64,000 bases of DNA from Onthophagus taurus (GCF_036711975.1 NC_091972.1:24557001-24621000); one strand, 5' to 3'; shown: positions 1 through 12,354, numbered from the stretch's first letter. Translations and numbers: made by a program. The notes: a model not told the origin generated them from the letters alone.

Positions 1-648
<648 letters not shown>

Positions 649-819
649 ATTCTACAATTTACATATATACAACATATGTTCAGTATTTTGAAAGAGTTTT
701 ATTTATTTTTTATTACGTACGTGTTGTGTCCACATAAATCTTTTATCAAAATTACGCAAATGAACTTTTTTTTTAAATTAAAACAAATTGTTATAGAATT
801 ACGTTTATACTGACATCGA
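649..819. other. 3' flank of GMPR, no gene seen
   Basis: AT-rich sequence after the GMPR stop. No ORF or repeat was recognised; it probably contains the GMPR 3' UTR. Confidence 0.4.
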
Positions 820-1360
820 GAAGTGCCTCAGGGTTTTTTATTAGTAAAAGAATTAGTTAATTGAACTAAAACTAGCACTATCTCTAGAACTATAGTAGCC
901 ATAGAAGTAGAAACAGCGCCTTTTAAAAAAGTGTTTGACAGTGCGAATGCAATGTTGCAACCATCTTCAGAAACAACTTATTAACAAGAATATATCAATT
1001 TTCTTGATTTTTTTATATCTTTTATTGAACTAAAACTAGAATTAACACTTGCACTACCGTTAGAACTAACACTAGACCTAGAAATATTCGAATTTAGCCA
1101 TCTTGAAAATCGTTCAAGATGGCTAAACCCGAATATTTCTAGTTTTATGTCTAGTGTTATTGTTATGTTAATTCTAGTGTTAGTTGTTATTCAAGGCCAA
1201 GTTGTTGTACACTTCGAACGTGTTCGTGAAGGTTTCAACATGCCACCCGAAACGTCAAACACTTTTCTAAAAGATCCAAAAGTTTTTAGTTCTAGGTCTA
1301 CTGTTCTAGTTTTTGTTCAGTTAACACCGGCCATGAAAGCCCTCGTACTTATAAATTAAT
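820..1360. repeat. Dispersed CTAGAACTAACACTAG repeat family, two arms with a central hairpin
   Basis: Short reiterated motifs (variants of actaaaactagaactaac) run from about 840 to 1080, pass through a perfect-looking hairpin (gccatcttgaa ... ttcaagatggc, about 1097-1126), then return in reverse complement to about 1350, ending with gttaacaccggccatgaaag. Each arm has a side block resembling aagtgtttgac-n-atgcaatgttgcaacc (about 925-965 and, inverted, 1230-1290). The same blocks recur near 20040-20110, 23640-23790 and 61700-61870, so this is a multicopy element. No coding capacity seen. Class unknown. Confidence 0.7.
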
Positions 1361-1419
1361 TAATGTTTTTGCGCTACAAATAGATAATGTGCTCAAAGTT
1401 TTGCATTACACTAAGTGAG

Positions 1420-1560
1420 GTTGTTTCAAAAGTATTATTCCGACATTAAATAAATTTTTGGCTTTTATTTATGTAGTTTCAAATATACGTACATCCTTTT
1501 CCTACAATTTTGATAAAAAGTGTAAAAGATTCAAATTTGAAAAGCTATTCAATTGACATC
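1420..1560. repeat. Fragment of two dispersed repeats
   Basis: The block around 1435-1510 (ttggcttttatttatgtag, then a poly-T-like cattcttttcct tail) recurs near 4965-5045. The adjoining 1501-1560 is about 85% similar by eye to the reverse complement of 11117-11180 (shared ttttcaaatttgaat and actttttatcaaaattgta). Non-coding, origin unknown. Confidence 0.5.
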
Positions 1561-1717
1561 AACAATAAACAATGTTATCGGAAAGAACGATGGTAAGATG
1601 GTACATAAATATGTTCATGTGGAATATTTTACGTTTACTGTTTCATTTACAACACTTGTCTAGTTTTAACTTTTTATTTCATTTGATCAATATTGATTAC
1701 AAAATCCATTTTACCAG

Positions 1718-2099
1718 TAATTTTAAGAATTTAAATTTTGTTTAAAAATATCAATGATTAAAATTTTGTACTTTTGTGCTGGTTTTATTATTAAATCCGT
1801 TTTACATATTTCGGCCTTATAGGGTCATCTTCAGAAGCGCTACAATTAATGACAATAAGAATTGTTCTAAAACTATTGTTAAAGTTAACTTACTTGTCAT
1901 TAGAAAAAGTTGCCCTTCAAAACCTCGTACATATCGTAAATTTTGGCACAGCAAAACACAAAATGTTAATCTAATGTACAAAAGTGATTGAAAATCTTAA
2001 ATTTAAAAATAAAAATTATAGAATTAACACGTTAAATATTGCAATTTAACCAGTACAATTTTAATCATTAATATTTTTAAATCAAATTTAAATTTTTAT
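1718..2099. mobile_element. Small TIR element (non-autonomous)
   Basis: About 45-bp imperfect inverted repeats: left end aaatttaaat..aatgattaaaatt near 1725-1770 and its complement at 2053-2099 (tacaattttaatcattaata). The interior carries tatttcggccttatagggtc followed by atcttcag, a block common in insect retroelements; its reverse strand reads CTGAAGATGA...CGAAA, also present at 52.5 kb. A 71-codon ORF inside has no recognisable product and is not called. Confidence 0.5.
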
Positions 2100-2524
2100 T
2101 TCATTGTTCAGTTCAGTTTTGCTAGAACTGTCTTTTATACAGGCGATAAACTCCCCTTTGTAACATAAATCGCCCATTTTCCACTGCTCATAAAGACCGA
2201 TATCTTCGCAACCGCTCGATGAAAAAATTGCGGTAAGGTTTGTTATAATCACTAAACATTTCTACGTAACTCTTGGAGAAAGTTCTAATTGTTGATATGT
2301 ATTTGACAAATGGAGAACTGTGTAAAATCTTTTAATTTATTAAAAATCTCGCTTGAATTTGGTAGTGGATAATGTTCTGATTTTGTTACTGAATTCATTA
2401 ATATCTTATAGTAGTCACAAATTCAAATCTTTCTATTTTTTCGATTACTGCTATCGTTAAAGCCACTTGCTATGATTTGGTCTAACCTATCTAATTCTTG
2501 AGATACCTGATTTCAAAGAATAAG
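2100..2524. other. Gene-free stretch
   Basis: AT-rich, no coding pattern or repeat recognised. Confidence 0.35.
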
Positions 2525-3397
2525 GTACAGTTCTGTTCAGATATAATGCGAAAAGAGCCGCTCGTAGAGGCATAAAATTGTACTAGAAACGACCTACGTT
2601 CACGAGGCATTCAATCCCAGTTTTGCCTGCTCTGTAGTGTTGTAAAAGTTCCGAACAGGCAAGCGGAGTGATGTGATTTATGGTCAAGATGACTGAATCA
2701 CAAAGAAAAATTAAGAAAATAAATAAGTATAAGCAATCCATCTACTTTACACAATTCCTGTAGTAAATGAAAATAATTACTAATAATTACTGTATTAATG
2801 AAAATTATATATTGATAGTAAGTTATATATAAACTTTGAAATATATCAATAACCATTTTAATATAATAAAATCAAAAATCAATATAATAGTCCTATAGTA
2901 TAACAAAAAATATAAGATATTATTATACATATAAAATATAATAAATATTATAATAATCTAATTGGGAAGATTTTATAAGGTCCATTATAATATTATCAGT
3001 ATTTTGTATAATACCCATTATTCTCTTAGCAACATTGCAACCTGGTAGACATCGAATTTACTACTCTTTCGCATGCATCCTTGTATGTCATTTGAAGAGA
3101 GTTTCATAAAGCTTTATTTATAAGTTTTATATTTGTTCATTATATTACTGAGATTTTTAAATACTCTAAAATCATTTATTAGAGGATCATATAAAACGTG
3201 TATTTGTTGTTCTTAAAAATATCAAAAAAGATTTAAAATAAAATAAACACATTTTAAAAAAGGGTGAGTCATTCTTCGGCCCACATCAAACTGGGACGGT
3301 TTTACCTGGGTTAAGGAAGAGGGTAACTTCTTCCAGTACCAGCGTCATGTCGGAGCTAACAGAGGACGATTCGCATTAAATCTGAACAGAGCTGTAC
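2525..3397. mobile_element. Putative non-autonomous element with 28-bp inverted ends
   Basis: 2525-2552 and the reverse complement of 3370-3397 match at about 25 of 28 positions (gtacag-t/c-tctgttcaga, then t-a/t-taatgcgaa). The interior is AT-rich with no ORF. Target duplications were not identified, so the ends are approximate. Confidence 0.4.
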
Positions 3398-3685
3398 AGG
3401 ACAAGCTTTAAAAATATAGAAGGATTTCCTTCTAGTACTAAATCAACTTTAAAATCATTAAATTTATCGTTTTCTGGCCTGAAAACTTTAAATTTTGACT
3501 CAGATTCATTAATGATTTCACTAACCATTTGAGGACTAGCAATACTTTTATTTTGTTTGCGGTTTCTAGCTTAACATTTAAATCTTTTATCAAATTTCTA
3601 CCCATTCAAATAGGACTTGATTCCACATCCAGATCGGTTTTAATGACATAAATAAAAGCCGGGGTGATTTTTGCCCGCTCAAGTA

Positions 3686-3837
3686 TAGTCAGAAAAAAGG
3701 AGATGCGTCGACGTTTTTTCGTATAGGCCGTCCAAATTACACAAAATCCCATATACAGTATGTAAAATTAACCCCGAAAATGTAATTTGGACGGCCTATA
3801 CGAACGAAAATCGACGCATCTCTTTTTTTTCTGACTG
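3686..3837. mobile_element. Palindromic TA-flanked MITE
   Basis: Nearly the whole 152 bp folds back on itself. The left arm (agtcagaaaaaaggagatgc, then gtcgacg and gtataggccgtccaaatta) is mirrored by the right arm ending ctgactg. Flanking TA dinucleotides fit a Tc1/mariner-type target. Non-coding. Confidence 0.75.
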
Positions 3838-4185
3838 TACCTGAAAAGATTTATAACAGTCAGACAAAGACAGGGTCGAACTTAAATTTTTGTAAACTAA
3901 AATTTAATAAAAACCAAAGTTTAGTTATAACAACTAAAATTTAATTATAAAAACTAGTATAAGTCTTAGAAAAAAATATTACTTTTAGGAATGTCTAAAT
4001 AATAGAATAACAAAATTTTAAAGAATCTAATTATCCGCCGCCCTTTTTTGTAATTAGACAATGTATGCCTTCTCAAAACATTTCTTAGAAAAAAATATGT
4101 ACTTAATATTAGAAATACAACAAATAAGAGAATAATGAGTATTTATATATCACCCTATTATTTTTCTACAATTTGCAAGTAAAGT

Positions 4186-4377
4186 GTGTTCTTTATTGCG
4201 GCCCTGTGTGAGGAATCCCAGCATTCTACAATGGGAAACTACCTGTTGCAACCCCGCGTTTGTTCATTTTACAACTCCAGTAGGAAAGTGACAGTTATAA
4301 AAACCGATCGCCGTGCGGAAGACTATACTACGATTAAATATTCTTTACAAACAATCCTAAACCTAACTGGTACATAA
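4186..4377. other. Short ORF of unknown status
   Basis: A plus-strand frame (63 codons) of higher GC content than its surroundings ends at TAA 4375-4377. No family was recognised, and the only start nearby is non-ATG. More likely a repeat fragment than a gene. Confidence 0.15.
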
Positions 4378-4429
4378 ATCTTTCATAAAACTTTTAAAAT
4401 GAACATGCACAAATTTTGGTGTTCTTTTT

Positions 4430-4805
4430 GAAGAATTATTTCAAATTTTGTATACAGCTAATGTTTATGAAACTCTACAATAAAATCGTCAGCCACACTA
4501 CCAGGGCTGTCCCATTTTTATGGTTATCAGGGGCAATTATGGCTATTTTCCTAAGGTATCTTGAAAACAGTGGTAGATAGGAGAATAACACATCAGACCA
4601 AAAAGTTGAAAGAAACATAGGAGTTTAAATACGATATCAAAATGTATACAGTGTTCAAACAAAAACTTGCGGATGGTATAAGAATCAGAAACACGAAAAA
4701 ATGACACGCCTGGTCAACAATCGTGTGGCTGACGATTTTATTATTTTATTGTAGAGATTTATAAACATTAGGTGTATACCAAATTTGAAATTTTACCACC
4801 CTGTG
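4430..4805. mobile_element. Foldback (inverted-repeat) element
   Basis: Arms of about 75-90 bp: 4440-4505 (with cagctaatgtttatgaaact and aaaatcgtcagccacac) are mirrored at 4708-4790 (gtgtggctgacgatttta, then ttataaacattaggtgta). The right end reads ccaccctgtgtag. About 200 bp of unrelated spacer, no ORF. Confidence 0.6.
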
Positions 4806-4964
4806 TAGTGATGCATTTTTGACCACATGTTTATTAGCATTTTTCTCCTATTTTGTCGAGTACTATGGCCTCTTAAAATATCTGCACGTCGTTCATTAAC
4901 ATCCTGTATAATGAGACTTTTACCAATATTTAGGATGAGCTGCATTATCTTATCATCTTAGGTA

Positions 4965-5050
4965 AAAAGTATTTTCCGAAATTAAAAAAATATTTGGCTT
5001 TTATTTATGTAGCTTTAAATATTACATGTACATACTTTTCCTATACAATA
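4965..5050. repeat. Second copy of the 1435-1510 repeat
   Basis: Same order of blocks as at 1435-1510 (agtatt-tccgaaatta, ttggcttttatttatgtag, acatacttttcctata). Function unknown. Confidence 0.5.
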
Positions 5051-5132
5051 ATATCGCAGTAAATATGTATTTAAATGGAATCGTTAACATAAACCTTTAA
5101 ACATTCCCAAAAAAAATTATCTAAAAATTAAT

Positions 5133-8100
5133 TTATAATTTATTTGAATTTTCACCACCAATAGACTTTTTATTATCATCTTCTTTTATTTCCTCTTCTC
5201 TTTTATTTCGATCTAATTCTCTCTTTTCATCTTCCTTTTTTTCTCCATCTTCTTTATCATTTTCTGACAGCTCTTGATCATAAAGAGCCAATAATTCCTC
5301 CTAAAATTAAGATTATTTAACACTATTCCTACCACGACCGGTCAATTGTCGGTTTTTGATATTTCGATTAGAATTTCTTTTGTACAAGGTAATTGAATAA
5401 ACTTGAATAATTGAATTTTACTTTGAATAAAATCACACCTCGAAAGGATGCCAAAACGTCACAAATTCAAACCACTAAACTTTAGTGAGCCGAAGGTGAC
5501 AGGAAGATGACTAGGAAATTTCTAATATTGAAAATGACAATGTAGATATTCATGATCTAATTGAGACCGACTTAAATACCGATGACAATGAAGAATATGT
5601 TTTGAACGCACGTAAGAGAAGGAAAAAAAAGATTTTTAGCTAGTTCTAAGAGTGATAATAAAGAAGAAGTGATTGAAACTGCTATAGACCGAACTATTTG
5701 GCGAGAAGTAAAAGAGGGATCTAAGCCTCTAAGAGTACCTATTCACAATATTTTTCGGGAAACGTCAGGTCCGATATGGCACAGCAAACAGAATATTGCG
5801 AAAGGTAAAGTTAGCATTTTCTCTGATTATTGATAAAAACATAATTGAACACATAAGAAAATGTACACAAGCGGAATCTTTTCGAGTATTGCAAAATTAT
5901 ATGCATTAATTGCACGTATGTACGCGGCGCGTATCAGTCTAAAAATATAGATATTGCACGTATGTGGAACAAAAAGTGAGATCCGGCATTTTTCTCAAAT
6001 ACTATGAGCTGAAATAACTTTACGGAAATTATGAGGTTTATTCGATTTGACAACAGAAATCAACGAAGACAACTTTTACAAACCGATAAATTTGCTTTGA
6101 TTACGGAAGTTTGGAACGAATTCATTGGGAACAGTCAAAACTGTTATAACCAGGACCATATATAACTGTGGATGAACAATTGTTCCCAACAAAAGCAAGA
6201 TGTAGATATACGTAGTACATGCCTAATAAACCAGACAAATTTGGTATCAAGTTCTGGTTAGCATCCGATATAAATAGCAAATATGTAATAAATGGTTCTT
6301 TTTATTTGGGACAAGATGAGAAGAGAGCCCTTCAGTTCCGCTGGGAGAGTTTGTCTCTCTGAAATTAGTAGGACCATACACAGGATGAGGAAGAAATATA
6401 ACAACGGATAATCTTTTTACAAGCATGTCTGTAGCGACAAAACTTTTAGCGAAGAAAACTACGACTGTTGGGACGATTCGAGGAAATAGAAGAGTCCTAC
6501 CAAAATTGGCGAAACTGAAAAGTGACAACATGACAGGTTATTCAACAAAATTATATGGATCAAATAATTGTATTTTGACAATTTACAAAGCTAAACCATA
6601 TAAAAAGGTACTGATTCTTAGCACAATGCATAATTCCGTACATATTGAAGAGGATGATACCCATATACCAGAAACAATTAGGTTCTACAATAGCACCAAA
6701 TTTGGTGTAGATGTGACCGACCAAATGTCCTAAAAGTCCTAAAGTCTCCTAAAAGTCGAAGATGGCCTTTAAGCGGTCCATACACGATGACTCTTAAGGC
6801 AGTGCCGCCAGAGCCGCCGAGACTAAATACTTCCTATAGAGGACAGATACTACTTATACAATACTAGAAACTGCTTAAAAAGATAGATATTGTCTATAGA
6901 AACCTACGTACAAATTGGTTGCAAAATACCAATACTACTTGTAGAAGACTAAATACTGCCGGCAGAAGACTAAAAACTCCTTGCAGAAGACAAATACTAC
7001 CTATACAATACTAGAAACTGTTTGCAGAAGATAGATATTGTCTATGGAAGGCAAGGTACTGTTACCAATAGCCAAGGAATTGGTTCCAGAATATTAATAC
7101 TGCTTGCAGAAGACTAAATACTTCCTATAGAGGACCAAAAATTCCTTGCGGAAGATAAATACTACCTATACAATACTAGAAACTGATTAAAAAGATAGAT
7201 ATTGTCTATAGAAACCTAAATACTGCTACCAATAGACTACAAATTGGTTGCAAAATACCAATACTACTTGTAGAAGACTAAATACTGCCGGCAGAAGACT
7301 AAAAACTCCTTGCGGAAGACAAATACTACCTACACAATACTAGAAACTGTTTACAGAAGATAGATATTGTCTATGGAAGGCTAGGTACTGCTACCAATAG
7401 CCAAGGTATTGGTTCCAGAATACTAATACTGCTTGCAGAAAAATCCCATAAACATGGGTACATTCTGTATAGGTTTATAAATTTTTACCAAAAATCTTTT
7501 TCGGCAAACGATGCCATTTCGATGGACGTTGGAAATAAACTAAAGCGATACTTTTGGTGTCGTATGCACGTCGCAATCCCATACACGTTGACTCTTGCAA
7601 GGCGCCAGAAAAACGAAGAGGGCTATGAAAATCTGGTTTGCGCCACTGTAAGTTTCACAAAAAAGTAGCTCAGGTTCGCCAAAGCCGCAACTTTCTATCT
7701 TTCATAATAACTGAGATACCCTGCAAACCCATCAAAATTTGGACACCTGTACAGGGTAGGCAAATTTGGGTGTTATTATAGGCTATCTCAGAAACTATAA
7801 GAGATACGAAAAAAGTAGGTGCCATGTTCCGGTCTCTTTTTTCGAGACTAGTCCAATCCCGCAAACACCAAACCTCTATCTTCTTTTGTTTTTAAGTTAT
7901 CGCCAAAAAGTCAAATTTTCGTGATTTCAAAAAATGATCATATTTCGTTTATTTTTGAAATTAGAGAAATGGGGTTGATACGTTCTTGAGACACTTTTTT
8001 AAGTAGAATATACTGCCGTTGAAAAATTTTAAAAATATTTGATGATTTTTGAGATACAACACAAAGTTGTATTTTTTTAAATACAAACTATACTTGATTA

Positions 8101-10993
8101 TGATGTTAATGAAAAGAGCATATTTTTAGCTTTCCAATAATGTATCGCATGTATGGTATATTTGCGGAAAATAAGCGTTAATTTTCGATTCCAAAATAGT
8201 AAGCGCTAAAGTTCAAAATTTTGATTATAGTAGGCGGGTTCGGAAAGTAATTAGTAGTAATTACTATCTAATTGCTATATCGTTTTGCACGAATATGACA
8301 GAAAGTTGGGCGTGTACCATTATGCAGGATAAAGTTGGTTTTGTACCAACAAATAAAAACTTTGAATAGTTGATTTAAATTTCTCAGTGTCTTATCCCTG
8401 ACTTTGTTCACCAATAAAAAATGATTTGTAGATAAAGTTTGTTTATTAAAAATATAAGAAACGTATTAATTAATAAATAATTAAACATGAACAACAACTT
8501 CAGGAACTAAACATTCACAGACTGTGTCATCTTCTTCTACTAAACTTACTGGTTGTAAGGTTAGCACAGTTGGGTATCAATGAATGAAATCTTCGGTAGT
8601 ATCTTCCCAGTTTTCCCCAACCATGGTTTTTAAATCTCATGAGATTTAAAAGTTTTTTCATATTCGCAACCTTTTCTTTTGAAATTTTGTGAGATAGATG
8701 AAAATTAGGGATCATAAACTGGGCAGCGGACTTTCCATTGAAACTATGTTTATATGGGATATGGAGCCTTATCTATCATTTTCAAAGGATAATTTTTTAA
8801 TTTTTCGCTTTATGTATTTAAAGATAATGAGAAATTTTTAAGCGGGAAACTCGTTTCGAAAAATTCATGAATGAAATGATCAGTAAACTCACGTTACTAT
8901 AGTAACTAAGTGGCATTTAACGTTTTCTTCGCCTACTATAATTGAAATTTTGAATATTAATCTTTAATATTTTAGAATTAAAAAATAACGCTTATTTTCC
9001 CCAAATACACCATGCGTGCAATACATCATTGGAAAGCTAAAAATATGCTCTTTTCAGTAACACCATAATCCACTATAGTTTGTATTTAAAAAAATACAAC
9101 TTTGAGTTGTAGCTCAAAAATCATCAAATATTTTTAAAATGTTTCAACGGCAGTATATTCTGCTGAAAAAAGTGTCTTAAGAACGCATCAACCCCATTTC
9201 TCTAATTTCAAAAATAAACGAAATATGAGCATTTTTTGAAATCACGAAAATTTGACTTTTTAGCTATAACTTAAAAACAAAAGAAGATAGAGGTTTGGTG
9301 TTTGCCGGATTGGACTAGACTCGAAAAAAGAGACCGGGACATGGCACCTACTTTTTTCGTATCTCTTATAGTTTCTGAGATAGCCTATAATAACACCCAA
9401 ATTTGCCCACCCTGTACATATGTGGAAAATGTACAATCCATAAACCTATTTGTAAAAAATGCGGCGAAAACGAATAAAATGTATATTATACACTGGTGAA
9501 TAAAAGAAACCATGTTTTTATTGGTTGTGTTAAAGGCCGGTCATTTGACTTGTCTCGGTAGGGATAGGTAACTTATTTACTAAATAATAACTTATTTACC
9601 TTCCATCCTAATTTTTCAGCTAAAAGCAAACATCCATCATCACAATCTCCTAACCAACACACATCTCGTGTGTTTTTTGAGGAATCAAACTCCAATCCGC
9701 CTCCCACTCCCATTATAGCCATTAATCCACTTCTTTGACCAGCTTTTTCTCTATTTATTAACAACCTTGGACATTCCTTGGAAACTCTATAATGAAAACT
9801 ATTTTTAACAGGTTTCTTTTTAATGATGAATTTATTACCTATCAACAAGTGAAGCAAATGGTTGTACAGCTAATGATGAACCCAATATTATTAATAAATC
9901 AGCCTTTACAAAATCAGTTTGCAAATATCTATAAAATTTTTCAGGAAGCGATTCCCCAAAAAATACAATATCAGGTTTCACTACGCCTGGACAATCTTCA
10001 CATATTGGAACATCTATTGTAAAAATTTTGTCTAAAAATTTAAAATATTTATTAAAAAATCTAATATACAAAATTCAAAGCATGTTTATTATTAAATAAG
10101 TTTACCTTTCATCCATTCCTGAGAATACTCCTTATTACATTCAAGACAATGGCCTTGATTAAAAGTTCCGTGGGCTTCCACTAATTTTTCATCAGGTATT
10201 CCAGCTACCCTTTCTAACGTATCAATATTTTGAGTATAATGCCTCAACAAAATACCTTTATTGTTTAACATTTTTATAAAATAATGACAAACAGTTGGTT
10301 TAAAAGTTCCCGGATATAACTCTTTGGCTAGTTCGAAAAATGGTCGAGGATTTTTGTGAAAAAAGTCCAATTCAAAAATAGCCTGTGGATGTGGTAAATT
10401 ATATTTTTGTAAATTGTGATAAAGGCCATAAACGGGAGAACGAAAATCTGGTATTCCAGCAGCTACAAGCAATACCATACTTATTATATACATTTCAAAT
10501 TATTATTAAGTAAAATTACATGTTGATATCCCCGCTCCAGCCATTGTAATAATCTTTTTACATTTATCACTTTTTATATATTCAACAATACCATCTAATG
10601 TAAATTCAGATAAAACCTGCTTTAAACGAAACATAATCAAATTATAAATACTCTATATTGTTGAAAACCACCTTATTCTTTGAAGATTCCTCGTCATCAT
10701 CAGATAATCCTAATTTGGAAGCCAAATATTTTCTGATATAACCCATTCCTGTCGCTTCGCTAGTACCTGGTGTTTCTTCTTCTGAATCATCATCGAGATG
10801 ACTTTTTGAGCCTATACAACACATCAGTTTCAAACACATCAATTCCTTTGCGGAATATCTTTATACAATGAGGTTATACAAACTCTTATTAAAAAATATC
10901 TTTATTGGGAAAGTAATGGTGACGCTTTCGAATAGTTTAAGTTTCAGCTTATTGTTTATATATTTGCTTACCATCTTTTTCTTCCGATGACAT
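5133..10993 (-). CDS. Sirt2: Sirtuin 2-type NAD-dependent protein deacetylase, complete
   Basis: Seven exons (minus strand): 10993-10972, 10811-10672, 10616-10520, 10462-10106, 10031-9839, 9786-9600, 5300-5133. All phases join and total 1164 nt, 387 residues, close to the usual SIRT2 length. It removes acyl groups from lysines using NAD, mainly in the cytosol. Seen: NAD-binding GAGIST (81-86), [15 protein letters not shown] (161-166), catalytic His184 in VEAHGT, two Zn-binding Cys pairs (192/195 and 216/219), [23 protein letters not shown], and an acidic, lysine-rich tail encoded by the last exon. The start MSSEEKDG is the only ATG giving a phase-matched splice; an upstream TTG-led frame in exon 2 is intronic. 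The last intron is about 4.3 kb and full of TE debris, unlike the others (about 50-160 bp). Confidence 0.93.
5440..6730 (+). pseudogene. piggyBac-type transposase relic (inside the Sirt2 intron, opposite strand)
   Basis: Translated in changing frames the stretch gives a PGBD/piggyBac transposase: an acidic N-terminal part, then [51 protein letters not shown] (first catalytic Asp), [23 protein letters not shown] (second Asp) and GVDVTDQM (third Asp region). At least four frameshifts or stops break it, for example after 5640, near 5815-6000 and near 6340-6390. The C-terminal Cys-rich domain is missing where the minisatellite begins. Not functional. It lies wholly inside the last Sirt2 intron. 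Confidence 0.85.
6745..7470. repeat. Compound minisatellite, about 330-bp unit with 18-36-bp subunits
   Basis: The block with actaaatacttcctatagag at 6822 returns at about 7113, and gtagaagactaaatactgcc at 6941 returns at about 7270. The two distances (291 and 329 bp) differ because the first unit lacks about 38 bp. Within a unit, variants of agaagactaaatactgc and acaatactagaaactg alternate. The array lies in the Sirt2 last intron, next to the piggyBac relic. Confidence 0.8.
7610..7751. mobile_element. End fragment of a CCCAAATTT-type TIR element (family B)
   Basis: Reads gaagagggctatgaaaat ... aagccgcaactttctatctt ... ataccctgcaaacccatc, then aatttggacacctg. The same sequence lies in reverse complement at 12358-12465. 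It abuts the palindromic element beginning at 7752, suggesting insertion of one element at the end of another. Confidence 0.6.
7752..9414. mobile_element. 1.66-kb palindromic element with ~490-bp TIRs
   Basis: The left end cagggtaggcaaatttgggt is mirrored by acccaaatttgcccaccctg at the right end. The arms (about 7752-8240 and 8930-9414) stay similar throughout, e.g. cggtctcttttttcgagact at 7832 against the complement at 9310, and accccatttctctaatttca at 9190 against its complement near 7960. TA lies on both sides. The interior (8240-8930) has one coding relic. Probably a Tc1/mariner-superfamily element with very long TIRs, related to the elements at 14.4 and 43.9 kb. Confidence 0.8.
8481..8745 (-). 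pseudogene. C-terminal fragment of an unidentified transposon protein
   Basis: The minus strand reads about 85 codons with one in-frame stop (a TGA near 8572 where TGG would continue the frame). Visible pieces are [29 protein letters not shown], and the tail [20 protein letters not shown] ending in TAA at 8481-8483. It sits between the arms of the palindromic element and may be the end of that element's own protein or of a passenger. I do not recognise the family with confidence. Confidence 0.4.
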
Positions 10994-11590
10994 CGTTTAT
11001 TTATATTATTTTAGTGTGATTGTAGATTAAATTTATGATCTGACAGTATTTGACAGCATCAACCACATGTGTGAAGTTAGCTATTTTTTACTCGTTAGTA
11101 AAGATATTGATAGATGTCACTCGAATAGATTTTCAAATTTGAATCAATTACACTTTTTATCAAAATTGTAGCTATATTTAATTTTGTGTTATAATCAAAG
11201 TTTCCTTTTATATTTATTTATATTGTAAAAAAACGATTATTATGAAACAAAGAATATGTTGTTTTTTTTAACAATATGGGATTGTTCGTATAAAAATAAT
11301 AAATAATAACCCACATTGTTGTGTTTTTGTGTCAACTATGTGCAAAAATGTTATTTTTAAAAATAACGTTTACAAATAAAAAATCAAAATAAATGGCCTT
11401 TTATTTATTTACATTAATTATTAGCGTTTTATTGTTGAATGATTTAGATGAAAAGGTTATTCAAATAAAACTCATTGAAAATATAAAATTAACGATAGAA
11501 ACAAGTATAATTAGCAGAGTAACACTTTGACATCAAACTTAAAACTGAGACAATTTCATTAAAACAGCTGCGATTACTTTAGATGTTGTT
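10994..11590. other. Upstream region of Sirt2, no gene seen
   Basis: AT-rich DNA between the Sirt2 start codon and a Tc1 relic. It should contain the Sirt2 promoter, but no core motif could be fixed. 11117-11180 repeats the reverse complement of 1501-1560. Confidence 0.4.
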
Positions 11591-12340
11591 GTGGAGGAAT
11601 TTAAGACGTACACCCACTGAAAAATTAGAAAATCACAAATTACTCAAGAAGGGTAGAACAAATTTTAAATATTCCCACTGTAAGTGGTGTGGCACTACAA
11701 TAGTCTTGAACATGTTTTTGCTGTTCGTGTTACCCTTCAACGGCAAGAAATTATATTAAAACTTGGTTTTAAAAGTCGATATGCTGTTGGAAAATCATTC
11801 ATACGTAGGATTAATAAACAAAACCGGTTTGCATTTGTAAAAAATGGCAAAATAAGGATATTAACTTCTGCATGGAAAATGGTAATTTTCACATATGAGT
11901 CTAAACTCAATATAAAAATATCGACTGGACGAGTAAGAATTTGGCGAGAGAAAAACAATAGGTATCAGATTGTATGGATATAGGCCATATAATCTGATAC
12001 CTACCTTCAAACGTTTGGTTTTTCAGCGGCATTAGTTTTAAATCTTCATTTTATAGATTTATTGTAACGAATAATTATAATATACTATTGTAACTCGTTT
12101 GACAGAATATTGACTGCGAAAGAGTAATGTAAACATTTTGAAAAAAAATTGACCAATGTGCAGAAAAACTGGGATGTTTGCGAGATTTTATTATTCAACG
12201 GGATAATGATTCAGAACATACCGCGCTAGATTCTAAACTTTCGATCATATGCAACTGTTCAAAGCACCTCAAAATATCATCACAAAGCGCAGATCTTAAT
12301 CCTATTATCAATATTCAAGAAGAAATTGAAATATTGCGAT
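11590..12340 (+). pseudogene. Tc1-like transposase relic
   Basis: Frame-shifted pieces of a DD34E transposase: WKMVIFTYESKLNI then GRVRIWREKNNRY (the region of the first Asp; DESKFN expected, YESKLN seen, so the catalytic Asp is lost), further on IIQRDNDSEHTA (second Asp) and SADLNPI-NIQEEIE (the Glu region; PPQSPDLNPIEN expected). Several frameshifts. Truncated at both ends. A fragment of the family B TIR starts right after it at about 12355. Confidence 0.7.
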
Positions 12341-12354
12341 ATTAGAAACGTAAT

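Noticed and set aside
6247..6531. Minus-strand 94-codon ORF
   Set aside because: Antisense to the conserved piggyBac blocks TTDNLFTS and [11 protein letters not shown]; no pattern of its own.
10812..10842. Upstream extension of the Sirt2 exon 2 frame (MCLKLMCC)
   Set aside because: It crosses a good splice acceptor (gttgtatag) at 10812 whose phase fits the MSSEEKDG exon; the extension would be intronic.
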